A DNA stretch of 64,000 nt from Hathewaya proteolytica DSM 3090 (GCF_900142225.1 NZ_FRAD01000011.1:45691-109690), one strand, 5' to 3'; positions 1 to 7,961 are shown, numbered from the stretch's first letter. The notes: generated from the letters alone by a model not told the origin. A program made the numbers and translations.

Positions 1-186
1 GGATATATAGAGAAGCAGGTTTGTATAAAAAATATTGATGTGATAAAGCAAATTAAAGAAAGCAATTTTAAAGAGAACTTTGATCAGTTTGAACATTTTG
101 TTGAACGACTGGAAAAAGATAATACTAAGAAACCATGTGATATATATATACCTATAATAAAAAAAAAGAGAGGTGGTTCGAGATGA
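1..186 (+). CDS. Unknown protein, 3' end of gene (5' end outside window)
   Basis: The frame is open from the first base to a TGA at 184-186 and gives 61 residues rich in Lys, Asn and Ile. I recognise no domain. Its stop overlaps the ATG of the next small gene (ATG at 183), and an AGAGGTGG ribosome binding site for that gene lies inside its end, so the two are translationally coupled. It is the first of three tightly packed genes ending in a SecB-like chaperone. That arrangement would fit a toxin-antitoxin-chaperone module, but nothing in this fragment proves it is a toxin. Confidence 0.55.
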   Translation, partial: GYIEKQVCIKNIDVIKQIKESNFKENFDQFEHFVERLEKDNTKKPCDIYIPIIKKKRGGSR

Positions 187-414
187 ATTTACAGAAAGAA
201 CTCAAAAAAATAGATGATTTTTTTTCAAAATATGACTGTTGATGAATTTGAAGATATGTTGGATAGAAATGGGGGAACAAAGCGAGAATATATTGTAGAT
301 CCTATGTTAGAATTCAGCTATAAACAACAAAGGTATGTCAATAATTACACATTTCAAGAGGCATATGGAGAAAAATCATATGATGTATATGCAGGAATAA
401 GGGAGATTGCTTAA
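183..414 (+). pseudogene. Small acidic protein gene with a frameshift in an 8-T tract
   Basis: Translation from the ATG at 183, the only start with a good ribosome binding site, reads MNLQKELKKIDDFF and stops after 19 codons. Reading 7 instead of 8 T at 218-225 joins it to the open frame that continues TVDEFEDMLDRNGG to the stop at 412-414, giving a 76-residue acidic protein. The first half ends within the same helix-like stretch that the second continues, so one gene with a +1 frameshift is the simplest reading. It could be a real mutation, slippage or a sequencing error in a homopolymer. The family is unknown. It sits directly before a SecB-like chaperone gene, where antitoxins or chaperone clients are found in related modules. 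Confidence 0.5.
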
Positions 415-415
415 A

Positions 416-820
416 ATGAAAAAAAATTCTGTGCTAAAGTTTACGGATTATGTAGTAGATGAAATAATATTTAAAAATAATTACAGTGATGAAGAAAGTT
501 TTAATATTGATTTTGATATAGACTCTAATGTTAATTTTAAAGATGAAACTAATTTTGAATTGCATATGGTAGTGGAACTTTTTAAAAGTTTAGATATATC
601 ACCGTTTAAAATGCGTGTAAAAGTAACTGGTTTCTTCCAAATAGAATCCATGGAAGCAGGAAAAAAGGAAAACTTTGTTAAACAGAATGCAGTGGCAATA
701 TTATTTCCGTATGTAAGAGCTTTAATATCAAATTATACTGCATTGTGTAATGTTCCACCGTTGATATTACCACCAATAAATGTTGTGGAATATATAAAAA
801 ATAAAAGTTCTGAAATTTAA
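416..820 (+). CDS. SecB-like protein-export/solitary chaperone
   Basis: A 134-residue protein with the fold pattern of SecB: N-terminal beta strands, then a helix carrying NAVAILFPYVRALISNYTA followed by PPLILPPINVVEYI, which closely matches the SecB signature around its client-binding groove. Most Gram-positive bacteria lack classical SecB. SecB-like proteins in them are often partners of toxin-antitoxin pairs (the Rv1957 type), where they stabilise an aggregation-prone antitoxin. The start is taken at ATG 416, because GGGAG at 401-405 lies 10 nt before it; the in-frame TTG at 407 is too close. The gene overlaps no neighbour but follows the frameshifted small gene by one base. The SecB-like assignment is fairly firm; the toxin-antitoxin role is inferred from context. 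Confidence 0.7.
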   Translation: MKKNSVLKFTDYVVDEIIFKNNYSDEESFNIDFDIDSNVNFKDETNFELHMVVELFKSLDISPFKMRVKVTGFFQIESMEAGKKENFVKQNAVAILFPYVRALISNYTALCNVPPLILPPINVVEYIKNKSSEI

Positions 821-852
821 AAAAGTATTCATATGTATATGAGTACTTTTTT
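819..852 (+). terminator. Rho-independent terminator after the SecB-like gene
   Basis: A long hairpin of AAAAAGTATTCATAT pairing with ATATGAGTACTTTTTT, immediately after the stop codon, followed by a T run. The near-symmetry would let it work on both strands. Confidence 0.75.
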
Positions 853-1028
853 ATAATAAAATATAATTTGAAAACAATATTATTGAGGACGATAGAGAGT
901 GTGCAACACGGGTGCAACGGGTGCAATAACTTAAAATGGACAAGCACTGAATATATATGCAAACACACTCTATAACCATTGGAAATACTGCGTTTAATAC
1001 CAAACGTATAGTTCATAAAATCATGCAT
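853..1028. other. Non-coding scar next to the tRNA fragment
   Basis: No credible gene. It holds a direct repeat CGGGTGCAA CGGGTGCAA (909-926) and an imperfect inverted repeat, ATAGAGAGTGTG at 892-903 against CACACTCTAT at 964-973. Both lie just before the tRNA fragment, whose acceptor end also reads GGGTGCA. This looks like remains of recombination at a tRNA attachment site. The minus-strand open frame over this region is a chance frame reading through the tRNA fragment. Confidence 0.4.
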
Positions 1029-1073
1029 TAACGAATCCGGAGGTGGCAGGTTCGACCCCTGTTGGGTGCACCA
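1029..1073 (+). tRNA. 3' half of tRNA-Arg(ACG); attachment-site remnant, not functional
   Basis: The sequence contains the 3' side of an anticodon loop with ACG, the stem strand TCCGG, a variable loop, a complete T arm (GCAGG, TTCGACC, CCTGT) and the acceptor strand TGGGTGC followed by ACCA. The upstream bases cannot form the matching 5' acceptor strand (expected GCACCCA), D arm or anticodon stem (expected CCGGA), so only the 3' half is present. Such 3' halves are the classical product of integration by tyrosine-recombinase elements into tRNA genes. The accessory genes to the left are therefore probably part of, or left by, an element whose other end lies outside the window. Confidence 0.75.
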
Positions 1074-1083
1074 TAAACCGTTG

Positions 1084-1124
1084 AAATGACTAGGTTCTAA
1101 GAAATTGGAACTAGTCATTTTTTA
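1084..1124 (+). terminator. Terminator following the tRNA-Arg fragment
   Basis: The stem AAATGACTAG / CTAGTCATTT (1084-1093 and 1111-1120) is followed by a T run. It lies 11 bases after the CCA end, the normal place for the terminator of a tRNA gene, and so was probably carried along with the tRNA 3' end. Confidence 0.75.
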
Positions 1125-1349
1125 TTGTTTGCCCCTCATTTTGCCCCTTATAAACAGATAAAAGAGGATGTGCTGCAAGGGCTAGCCATAAGATAAATTA
1201 TATGACTTCTGTATAATATTAAATACAAATAAAGAAACCATTAATTTTCATAAAAAAAGCTGTATAAAACTGCATAAAATATAAAAAAAGTTGATTATAT
1301 AATATTAATATTTTGTTAATTATGATATAATAACATGGGAGTTGGTAAA
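1125..1349. other. Intergenic region with repeat fragment and promoter
   Basis: It contains two TTTGCCCCT/TTTGCCCCT copies at 1129-1148, a motif often seen next to integrase attachment sites. At 1180-1197 there is an 18-nt block, GGCTAGCCATAAGATAAA, matching 60155-60172 with one difference. A consensus -10 box TATAAT lies at 1326-1331 ahead of the next gene. I see no gene here. Confidence 0.5.
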
Positions 1350-1808
1350 ATGATAATTCATGTTGATGCTGATGCGTGTCCATCTAAATCGCTGATTGAA
1401 GAAATTTGTGTTAAGTATGAAGTAGAGTTGGTATATTATTGCTGTTTCAGCAATGTTTTTTATAGTACACAGGGTAAAACTATTTTAGTAGATGACGGAT
1501 TTCAATCAGTGGACATGAAAATAGCTAACAGTTGTAAACAGGGTGATATTGTCATCACCCAGGATTACGGAGTGGCGTCTATGGTACTTGGCATGGGATG
1601 TCTTGCTATAAATCCCAATGGTATTATTTATGACGAATATAATATAGATCAGATGCTAGAAACTAGATATCTTTCCGCAAAGGTAAGAAGAGGTGGCGGA
1701 AGAGTAGCCAATGCAAAAAAAAGAGATTATAAAGATGAAACAAGATTAAAGCAAAATTTAGAAAGACTGATACAGAAGATTTTGTTTAAGGGAGGTTTTC
1801 AAAGATAA
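1350..1808 (+). CDS. YaiI/YqxD family (DUF188, UPF0178) protein
   Basis: A 152-residue protein that opens with IIHVDADACP, the hallmark of the YaiI/YqxD family. It also has DDGFQSVDMKIAN, GDIVITQDYGVA and a Gly/Arg-rich RRGGGR segment. Members have a PIN/NYN-like nuclease fold with conserved acidic residues, and their biological role is not settled. The start is placed at ATG 1350, because GGGAG at 1337-1341 sits 8 nt upstream. The earlier in-frame ATG at 1335 is only three bases from the -10 box and would be nearly leaderless. The stop overlaps the ATG of the next gene by one base, so the two are probably co-translated. Confidence 0.9.
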   Translation: MIIHVDADACPSKSLIEEICVKYEVELVYYCCFSNVFYSTQGKTILVDDGFQSVDMKIANSCKQGDIVITQDYGVASMVLGMGCLAINPNGIIYDEYNIDQMLETRYLSAKVRRGGGRVANAKKRDYKDETRLKQNLERLIQKILFKGGFQR

Positions 1809-3670
1809 TGAGCGGTTTGAAGGTTAAATTAAAAAAAGAAATAGTAAGAAAAAATGGTACAAGTATTATTGTTTCAGTTGAATCTATTGTTGAACAAAAT
1901 TTGCAGTACAGATTTTTTGTCAGCTACGATGGTTCATGGAAGATGCTCCAAGATTACAGTGACAAGAACACCTGTCAGTATGATATGAAAACTGAAAATA
2001 GGTGTTTTATTATGGTTCAAGGAAAGACTGGAGAAAGTAGAAATGCCTTTGACTATGTTGAAAGGCTTGAGTACATCAAAAAGGAAGACCGATATTTCAT
2101 AAAAAAGATAGATATGATTTCCAGCAAAAAGATTGGCAACAAGGAAATGATGAGTTTTCAGGAAAAACAAAAAAGAAATTTTGAACTATTTGAAGAAAAG
2201 ATGAAGCAGAAATCAATGGAGGATATTCTAGATCCATTAAAGACTATTTACAATGAATCTTTAAAGGAAGAGGATGACAAGCAAGAAAAGGATGTAGTTC
2301 AGGATGAGGTAGCTAAGGAAGAAATTGTTCAAGAAAAAATAGAACTTGTTAAACATGATTTAGTTAAAAATGAGGAACCAGATGAAACGGAAGTAGAGCC
2401 AGATGAGATTGAAGTTATAGGGGAAGAAGAGGACGAAATAGAGGCAATAGAGGAAGAATTAGATGACGAGATTGAAATTGTACAGGATACGTCCATAGAT
2501 GAAGATATGGATTTCAAATCTACAACATTTGCCTTTGAAAATAGTTCTAAAGCAGATGAGATTGACAACTATGAAGAAGAATGTGATGAAGAGGACAATA
2601 GTGAGGAAGACAGTGATTATATACCAGAGTATGAAAAACTCATTAAACAGGCAGAAAGTGTAAATTCATCCGAAAAGGAAATGCCTAAAATACAGAACAT
2701 GGACACCAAGTTTTCCTATAAAATTTCAAGTGAAAACCGCGATTTTTCCATTAATAAATTCTCTAACAGCAATAATAGCTATAATATAGGTATAACATCA
2801 GAGGAAAACAAGGAATTATTCAAAGAAAAGCAGCCAAACAATATTATAAAGGGACAATTTAATAGGATTAGTAATAATTTTAGAGAGTTAGACAATGGTT
2901 CTGATGATGAAAATCTTCAAAATATAAAGGGTGTTGATACTCAACTTCAGCATATCGAAAATGCACAGAGTACCATTGAGAAGCAAATAAACGATATGTG
3001 CTTTGAACAGGAGATAACGATGATGCCTGATGCTGTGGTGGATTTGTTTGATGTTAATAATAAAAAAGAAGAACTTATAAAATATGTTTTAACTGCTCCT
3101 AAAAAAGATTATTACAAAGGCTCTCAAATTGTGTGTACTTTATTGTGCCCTAATCCTAGTGAGACTTTTGTAAGATATTCACTATATTACGATGATAAAG
3201 TAATTATAGAAAAGCCTTACTCCATGGACAAAACTTATGCCTTTACGCCTCCATATGAAGGTACGTATAAAATGGTCTTTTATGCTAAAAAAGCTAATTC
3301 AAATAGAGAATTTATAAAGGTAAAGGAGATCTACGTATCAGAGTGCCTTCCTATAGAAAGTATTGGAATTAGCTGCGATAAGACAAGTATTATATGTAGT
3401 CAAGAAGTAACTTTCATGACCACTGTAGTTGGTGGTAGAAAGGTAATGTATGAATTCTACGTGTACAATGGCAGTGAGTGGAGATGTGTACAAGAGTACA
3501 ATGAAAAGAGTTATTATACTTTAACACCTAAGATAGCTGGAACTTATAAGCTTCTTGTTTTGGCTAAAAATACAAATAGTAAAAATGATTACGATGAGTT
3601 TGTAATGTGCAAATTTGATGTTAAAAGTCAATATTCTAGCTTAACTGATATTAGCTCTCTTGATTTATAG
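1808..3670 (+). CDS. Acidic protein with three Y_Y_Y-like (triple-tyrosine) beta domains
   Basis: A 620-residue protein without a signal peptide or membrane segment. Residues about 1-95 and two C-terminal units (about 420-505 and 510-605) share a pattern of a strand ending YRFFVSYDG, YSLYYDD or YEFYVYNG, then YSDK/YSMD/YNEK and a final GTYK(M/L) strand, as in Y_Y_Y beta-sandwich domains. Between them lies a long linker (about 130-280) dominated by Glu and Asp, and then an Asn/Ser-rich stretch. Similar domains in clostridia occur in cell-envelope and regulatory proteins, but here the location appears to be cytoplasmic. The start overlaps the preceding stop (TAATG), with GGGAGG 13 nt before. 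Function unknown; it may bind partners or nucleic acid through the repeats. Confidence 0.75.
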   Translation: MSGLKVKLKKEIVRKNGTSIIVSVESIVEQNLQYRFFVSYDGSWKMLQDYSDKNTCQYDMKTENRCFIMVQGKTGESRNAFDYVERLEYIKKEDRYFIKKIDMISSKKIGNKEMMSFQEKQKRNFELFEEKMKQKSMEDILDPLKTIYNESLKEEDDKQEKDVVQDEVAKEEIVQEKIELVKHDLVKNEEPDETEVEPDEIEVIGEEEDEIEAIEEELDDEIEIVQDTSIDEDMDFKSTTFAFENSSKADEIDNYEEECDEEDNSEEDSDYIPEYEKLIKQAESVNSSEKEMPKIQNMDTKFSYKISSENRDFSINKFSNSNNSYNIGITSEENKELFKEKQPNNIIKGQFNRISNNFRELDNGSDDENLQNIKGVDTQLQHIENAQSTIEKQINDMCFEQEITMMPDAVVDLFDVNNKKEELIKYVLTAPKKDYYKGSQIVCTLLCPNPSETFVRYSLYYDDKVIIEKPYSMDKTYAFTPPYEGTYKMVFYAKKANSNREFIKVKEIYVSECLPIESIGISCDKTSIICSQEVTFMTTVVGGRKVMYEFYVYNGSEWRCVQEYNEKSYYTLTPKIAGTYKLLVLAKNTNSKNDYDEFVMCKFDVKSQYSSLTDISSLDL

Positions 3671-3778
3671 GAAAATTGGTGTTATCCATTCTAAATGTTG
3701 ACTGATATTAACCTATGAATTATAATTCATTTGTATCATTATGATATTTTTTACTTTGATACAGAATGGAGAGAAGAT

Positions 3779-4492
3779 ATGGAGAGACTAGACAAGGTTC
3801 TATCTAATGCTGGATACGGTAGTAGAAAAGAAATAAAGGAACTTGTAAAAAAAGGCAGAGTAGAAGTATCCAATGCAATAATAAAAGATAGTTCTATAAA
3901 AGTAGATGTGCAATATGATGAAATTAAGATCGACGGGGTAAGTATAAATTATCGAAAGTATATTTATCTTATTATGAATAAACCTGCAGGAGTAGTATCG
4001 GCAACCTTCGATAATTATGATGAAACTGTAATTGATCTTTTGGATGAAAAACATCAGCACTTTCAGCCCTTTCCCATCGGCCGTTTGGACAAAGACACTG
4101 TGGGATTGTTGCTTCTGACTAATGATGGTGATTTAAACCACAAGCTTATTTCCCCTAAATACCATGTTGATAAGGTTTATTATGCACACATAAAGGGAGT
4201 TGTGGACGAAGAGGATATAGAAAGTTTCCAAAAGGGAATAACTCTCGATGACGGATATGTATGCATGCCTGGAATTTTGGAAATAATAAAAAGTGGAGAA
4301 ACATCAGAAGTATATGTTACCATCCAAGAAGGAAAATTCCATCAAGTAAAAAGAATGTTTAAAAGTCTTGGCAAAGAAGTAACTTTTTTAAAGAGAATAA
4401 AATTTGGCGAGATTGTTCTAGATGAAGGCTTGGAGGAAGGATGTTACAGGGAATTAAATGAAAAAGAAATGGCTTTATTACAGCTTGTGTAA
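3779..4492 (+). CDS. 16S rRNA pseudouridine synthase, RsuA/RluB family
   Basis: A 237-residue enzyme that isomerises a uridine in rRNA, probably U516 of 16S rRNA. It has an N-terminal S4 RNA-binding domain (RLDKVLSNAGYGSRKEIKEL), then the catalytic domain with GRLDKDTVGLLLLTNDG, where the Asp of GRLD is the family nucleophile. The C-terminal part has the expected FHQVKRMF motif. The start is set at ATG 3779, with GGAGAG at 3768-3773 just before it; the longer in-frame extension from 3731 has no ribosome binding site and does not match the family. The RsuA-type assignment is firm, but the exact target base is inferred. It stands alone after the Y_Y_Y protein. Confidence 0.9.
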   Translation: MERLDKVLSNAGYGSRKEIKELVKKGRVEVSNAIIKDSSIKVDVQYDEIKIDGVSINYRKYIYLIMNKPAGVVSATFDNYDETVIDLLDEKHQHFQPFPIGRLDKDTVGLLLLTNDGDLNHKLISPKYHVDKVYYAHIKGVVDEEDIESFQKGITLDDGYVCMPGILEIIKSGETSEVYVTIQEGKFHQVKRMFKSLGKEVTFLKRIKFGEIVLDEGLEEGCYRELNEKEMALLQLV

Positions 4493-4530
4493 TTTGTCGA
4501 AAAAAATAATAAAAAACTTTATAAAATAAC

Positions 4531-4559
4531 TTGATTTTATAAATAAAGTTTAATATAAT
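4531..4559 (+). promoter_or_regulatory. Sigma-A promoter of a probable small RNA
   Basis: TTGATT at 4531-4536 and a perfect TATAAT at 4554-4559, separated by exactly 17 bases. Transcription would start near 4566, well before any gene start and ahead of a structured segment that ends in a strong terminator. Confidence 0.7.
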
Positions 4560-4565
4560 ATATAT

Positions 4566-4703
4566 GAAAGAAAAAACAACCCCTTTTTTAGCACTAGTGT
4601 AAATCAATCCCCTGATATCATTAGTGCGTAATATGTCGAAACCCCTAAACAATATTCGACAGAAGCAGAACAGCATGTTATTGTAACATGCTGTTTTGTT
4701 TTT
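4566..4703 (+). ncRNA. Candidate small regulatory RNA with three C-rich loops
   Basis: About 138 nt between a consensus promoter and a strong terminator, with no open frame. It shows a 5' unpaired segment with CAACCCCTTT (4577-4586). A hairpin closed by GCACTA/TAGTGC (4591-4596, 4622-4627) has an inner stem ATCA/TGAT presenting the loop ATCCCC. A second hairpin, TGTCGAA/TTCGACA (4634-4640, 4655-4661), has the loop ACCCCTAAACAATA, and the terminator hairpin follows. The motif CCCCT therefore appears three times, each time predicted unpaired. It is complementary to the AGGGG/AGGAG core of ribosome binding sites, as in the C-rich loops of staphylococcal Rsa-type RNAs. Role inferred: translational repressor of mRNAs. 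It does not resemble 6S RNA, SRP RNA or a known riboswitch. Confidence 0.6.
4669..4703 (+). terminator. Terminator of the small RNA
   Basis: A perfect 12-bp stem, AACAGCATGTTA / TAACATGCTGTT, with a 3-nt loop and the tail TTGTTTTT. Confidence 0.9.
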
Positions 4704-4810
4704 AGAAAAATTATATTTTGAATAAAAATGCAAAATACAGTTAAAAATATATACATATGATATAATAAAGGAGTATAAAAGAAAATCCAAAATTGAAGGA
4801 GATGGTCTTT

Positions 4811-6961
4811 ATGCCGGAGAATTTAAGAGAAACATTAATTGGTTTTATGAAAGAAACAGCTTATAAGCCTATGGGAATGAAAGAATTATCAAAAATATTT
4901 AATATAGCTAAAAGCGATCTGGATGGTTTTAAGCAACTTTTATCCTTAATGGAGCAAGAGGGAATAGTTATTTGTAATAGCAAAGGCCATTATGGAGTTC
5001 CAGAAAAAATGGGTTTTGTAAGTGGTGTATTTGAGAGCAATGCAAAGGGCTTTGGTTTTGTTATAAGAGATGATGGGAATTTAAACGATATATTTATACC
5101 AGCTATGTTTGTAAATGGAGCAATGCACGGAGATAAAGTTCTTGTAGCCGTTATAAGAAATGAAGAACGTGGAAAAAAATGCGAAGGGGAGATTTATAAG
5201 GTCGTTGAAAGAGCCAATAAAAAAATTGTGGGTATCTTAGAAGATAATAAAAATTTTGGCTTTGTAGTGCCTGAAAATAAGAGGTTGAACCAAGATATAT
5301 TTGTTTCAAAAGAAAATTTAAACGGAGCAAAGCATGGTCAAATTGTGGTGGCTGAGATAATAAAGTGGCCTCAGAATAGGAGAAGCCCTGAAGGAAAAAT
5401 AATCGAGATTCTTGGAAACAAGGGAGATAAGGGTGTTGATATCTTAAGCATAATAAGACAGTTCGCCTTACCAGAGGAATTTCCTATAAAGGTTGAAAAG
5501 TACGCGGAAAGTGTGGAGGAGAATATTCCACAAGAGGAGTACAGCAGAAGAAAAGACCTTAGAAATATGCAGATAGTCACTATTGACGGAGAAGATGCCA
5601 AGGACTTGGATGATGCAGTATCCTGTGAGAAATTAGAAAATGGCAATTATCTTTTAGGAGTTCATATCGCTGACGTTACGAATTATGTAAAAGAACTTAA
5701 TCCTCTAGATAAAGAAGCTCTAAAAAGAGGAACTTCTGTTTACTTAATTGACAGAGTTATTCCAATGCTGCCAAAGAAATTATCCAATGGAGTTTGCAGT
5801 CTTAATCCAAAGGTAGATAGGTTGACGCTTACTTGTATGATGGAGATAGACAAAAGTGGTAAAGTGGTATCACAGGATATATTTGAAAGCATAATAAAAA
5901 CCAGTGAGAGAATGACTTATACAGATGTTAATAAGATTCTAAGAGATAAGGATGAAGAAACAATTGAAAAATACAAGTCTCTATACCCTATGTTCTTAGA
6001 TATGGAAGCATTGTTTAAAATACTGAATAAAAAGAGAATGAGCAGAGGGGCTATAGATTTTGACTTCCAAGAGTGCCAGATAATACTAGATGAGACTGGA
6101 AAGCCAATAGATATAAGACCTTTTGATAGAGCTGTTGCTAACAGGATCATTGAAGAATTTATGCTTGTATGCAACGAGACTGTGGCTGAATACATGTATT
6201 GGGCTAAAATGCCTTTTGTTTATAGAATACACGAAGACCCCGACGAAGAAAAATTAGCTCATTTCAGGGATTTTGTTTACAATCTAGGTTATGTGATGAA
6301 GTCTAATAAAGAAATACATCCATCTCAATTCCAAGAGATATTGGAAGATATTAAAGGAAAAAAAGAAGAGGTAGTGGTTAGCACTCTTATGTTGAGATCC
6401 ATGATGAAAGCAAGGTATTCGCCAGAATGCAGTGGACATTTTGGTTTAGCTGCTAGATATTACTGCCACTTTACATCTCCAATAAGAAGATATCCAGATT
6501 TAATGATACACAGAATCATAAAAGAGTACATCAATGGCAAAATTAATGACAAAAGGGTAGCTCGTCTTAGAAGCATTGTAGATGAGGCAGCCTTGAAATC
6601 TTCTGAAAGAGAAAGAGCGGCTATGGAAGCAGAGAGAGCTGTAGATGATCTTAAGAAAGCAGAGTATATGAGTTATAGAATCGGGAATGAGTATGAAGGT
6701 ATAATTTCATCTGTTACAGGGTTTGGTATGTTTGTAGAATTACCTAATACCATAGAAGGACTTGTTCATATAACTGATTTATACGATGATTACTATATTT
6801 TTGACGATGTACACCTTTGCTTGGTTGGTGAGCACACTAAGAAGATGTATAAACTAGGTGACAAAGTTAAGATTTTGGTGAGTCGAGTTAATATGGATAC
6901 TCACGAAATCTATTTTGAATTAGTACAAAACGATACGGCTGAAGATGGCAGTGATGATTAA
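4811..6961 (+). CDS. rnr: Ribonuclease R, 3'-5' exoribonuclease
   Basis: A 716-residue enzyme that degrades structured RNA from the 3' end; with tmRNA it clears faulty mRNAs. In order: an N-terminal helix-turn-helix-like region (to about 65), two OB cold-shock domains with KGFGFVI and NFGFVVP motifs, and the RNB catalytic domain. The latter has DGEDAKDLDDAVS, whose Asp residues bind the catalytic metal ions. A C-terminal S1 domain (YEGIISSVTGFGMFVELPN) follows, and the tail is short and acidic rather than the Lys-rich tail of enterobacterial enzymes. The start at ATG 4811 is chosen because AAGGAG at about 4795 lies 11 nt before it. Rhodanese, smpB and ssrA lie downstream; the linkage of rnr, smpB and ssrA is a classic functional cluster in clostridia. 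Confidence 0.95.
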   Translation: MPENLRETLIGFMKETAYKPMGMKELSKIFNIAKSDLDGFKQLLSLMEQEGIVICNSKGHYGVPEKMGFVSGVFESNAKGFGFVIRDDGNLNDIFIPAMFVNGAMHGDKVLVAVIRNEERGKKCEGEIYKVVERANKKIVGILEDNKNFGFVVPENKRLNQDIFVSKENLNGAKHGQIVVAEIIKWPQNRRSPEGKIIEILGNKGDKGVDILSIIRQFALPEEFPIKVEKYAESVEENIPQEEYSRRKDLRNMQIVTIDGEDAKDLDDAVSCEKLENGNYLLGVHIADVTNYVKELNPLDKEALKRGTSVYLIDRVIPMLPKKLSNGVCSLNPKVDRLTLTCMMEIDKSGKVVSQDIFESIIKTSERMTYTDVNKILRDKDEETIEKYKSLYPMFLDMEALFKILNKKRMSRGAIDFDFQECQIILDETGKPIDIRPFDRAVANRIIEEFMLVCNETVAEYMYWAKMPFVYRIHEDPDEEKLAHFRDFVYNLGYVMKSNKEIHPSQFQEILEDIKGKKEEVVVSTLMLRSMMKARYSPECSGHFGLAARYYCHFTSPIRRYPDLMIHRIIKEYINGKINDKRVARLRSIVDEAALKSSERERAAMEAERAVDDLKKAEYMSYRIGNEYEGIISSVTGFGMFVELPNTIEGLVHITDLYDDYYIFDDVHLCLVGEHTKKMYKLGDKVKILVSRVNMDTHEIYFELVQNDTAEDGSDD

Positions 6962-6985
6962 AGTAAAACACATATGAGGTGAATT

Positions 6986-7375
6986 ATGAGGGCTTATGGT
7001 GTTATATTAATTATTGTAATGGGAATGTTCATGTTTGGATGTGGCGGGAATAATGACGGTGTAAACAGCGTTAAAGTTATAAGTGCAACTGAGGGAGAAT
7101 CCATGATTAAAAATGAAAGCGATATTATAATATTGGATGTAAGGACAGAACCAGAGTATGAAAGTGGGCATATTAAAGGAGCTGTGTTACTTCCCCTAGA
7201 TGAGATAAGTAAAAGAGCCCAAGAGGTTTTAAAAGACAAAAATAAAAAGATATTAATATACTGCAGATCTGGATCTAGGAGCAATAGGGCGGCAAAGCTG
7301 TTGGTGGATATGGGGTACAATAATGTATACGACTTTGGTGGGATAATTGACTACAAAGGTGAAATAGAAAAGTAA
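6986..7375 (+). CDS. Rhodanese-domain lipoprotein
   Basis: A 129-residue protein with a hydrophobic N terminus ending in FMFGC, a lipobox, so it is probably anchored outside the membrane. The remainder is one rhodanese domain: ILDVRTEPEYESGHIKGAVLLPL, then the active-site loop CRSGSRS with the catalytic Cys, then AAKLLVDMGYNNVYDFGG. Rhodaneses transfer sulfane sulfur; extracytoplasmic ones take part in thiosulfate or sulfide handling or thiol stress. The GAGGTG ribosome binding site is just upstream. It lies between rnr and smpB, only 24 nt after rnr, so it is probably co-transcribed with genes unrelated to sulfur. Confidence 0.88.
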   Translation: MRAYGVILIIVMGMFMFGCGGNNDGVNSVKVISATEGESMIKNESDIIILDVRTEPEYESGHIKGAVLLPLDEISKRAQEVLKDKNKKILIYCRSGSRSNRAAKLLVDMGYNNVYDFGGIIDYKGEIEK

Positions 7376-7388
7376 GAGGTGTAAAAAA

Positions 7389-7859
7389 ATGAAAAAAGAA
7401 AAGGTTAAGGGGAACTTAGCAGAAAATAGGAAAGCGTTTCATGATTATTTTATAGAAGAAACTTTTGAAGCTGGTTTATCCCTTGTGGGAACAGAGGTAA
7501 AATCTATAAGAGCGGGAAAGGCCAATCTTAAGGATAGTTATGCCTTCGTAAAAAATAGAGAAGTTTTTATTTGTAATATGCATATTAGTCCCTATGAGCA
7601 GGGCAATATTTTCAATAGAGATCCCCTTAGAGACAGGAAGTGTTTGTTGCACAAAAATGAAATACTAAAATTGGAAAGCTATGCCTCCGCAGAGGGATAT
7701 ACTCTTATTCCACTGTCTTTATATCTTGTAAGGGGAAAAGTAAAGGTTAAAATTGGAGTGGCAAAAGGTAAGCATAATTATGACAAGAGAGAAGCTTTAA
7801 AAGAGAAACAAGCTGTGAGAGAGGTAGCAAAGCATTTTAAAGAAATGAATAAATATTAG
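7389..7859 (+). CDS. smpB: SsrA-binding protein SmpB
   Basis: A 156-residue RNA-binding protein that delivers tmRNA to stalled ribosomes. Family motifs are present: NRKAFHDYFIEE in variant form, GTEVKSIRAGKANLKDSY, HISPYEQGN, then DRKCLLHKNEI, RGKVKVKIGVAKGKHNYDKRE and a basic C-terminal tail that folds in the decoding centre. The length is typical. It is 13 nt after the rhodanese gene with an AGAGGTG ribosome binding site. Its partner RNA, ssrA, is encoded 2.3 kb downstream on the same strand, with a peptidase gene and a minus-strand gene between them. Confidence 0.97.
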   Translation: MKKEKVKGNLAENRKAFHDYFIEETFEAGLSLVGTEVKSIRAGKANLKDSYAFVKNREVFICNMHISPYEQGNIFNRDPLRDRKCLLHKNEILKLESYASAEGYTLIPLSLYLVRGKVKVKIGVAKGKHNYDKREALKEKQAVREVAKHFKEMNKY

Positions 7860-7961
7860 TTTAAAATTAAATATTTATTCAATAATGTCTGATTTTAGTT
7901 TAAAAACATGTTATAATAAAAATTGAGCGAATTTAATAAATTTAGTCAGGAGGGATTTGTG

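Noticed and set aside
678..1118. Minus-strand open frame of 146 codons
   Set aside because: It runs through the end of the SecB-like gene, its terminator and the tRNA fragment; its composition follows from those features and it has no ribosome binding site.
4566..4703. Riboswitch for the rnr gene
   Set aside because: The element ends in a strong terminator with about 100 bases of separate intergenic sequence before rnr, and the C-rich loops fit a free small RNA better; attenuation of rnr cannot be fully excluded.
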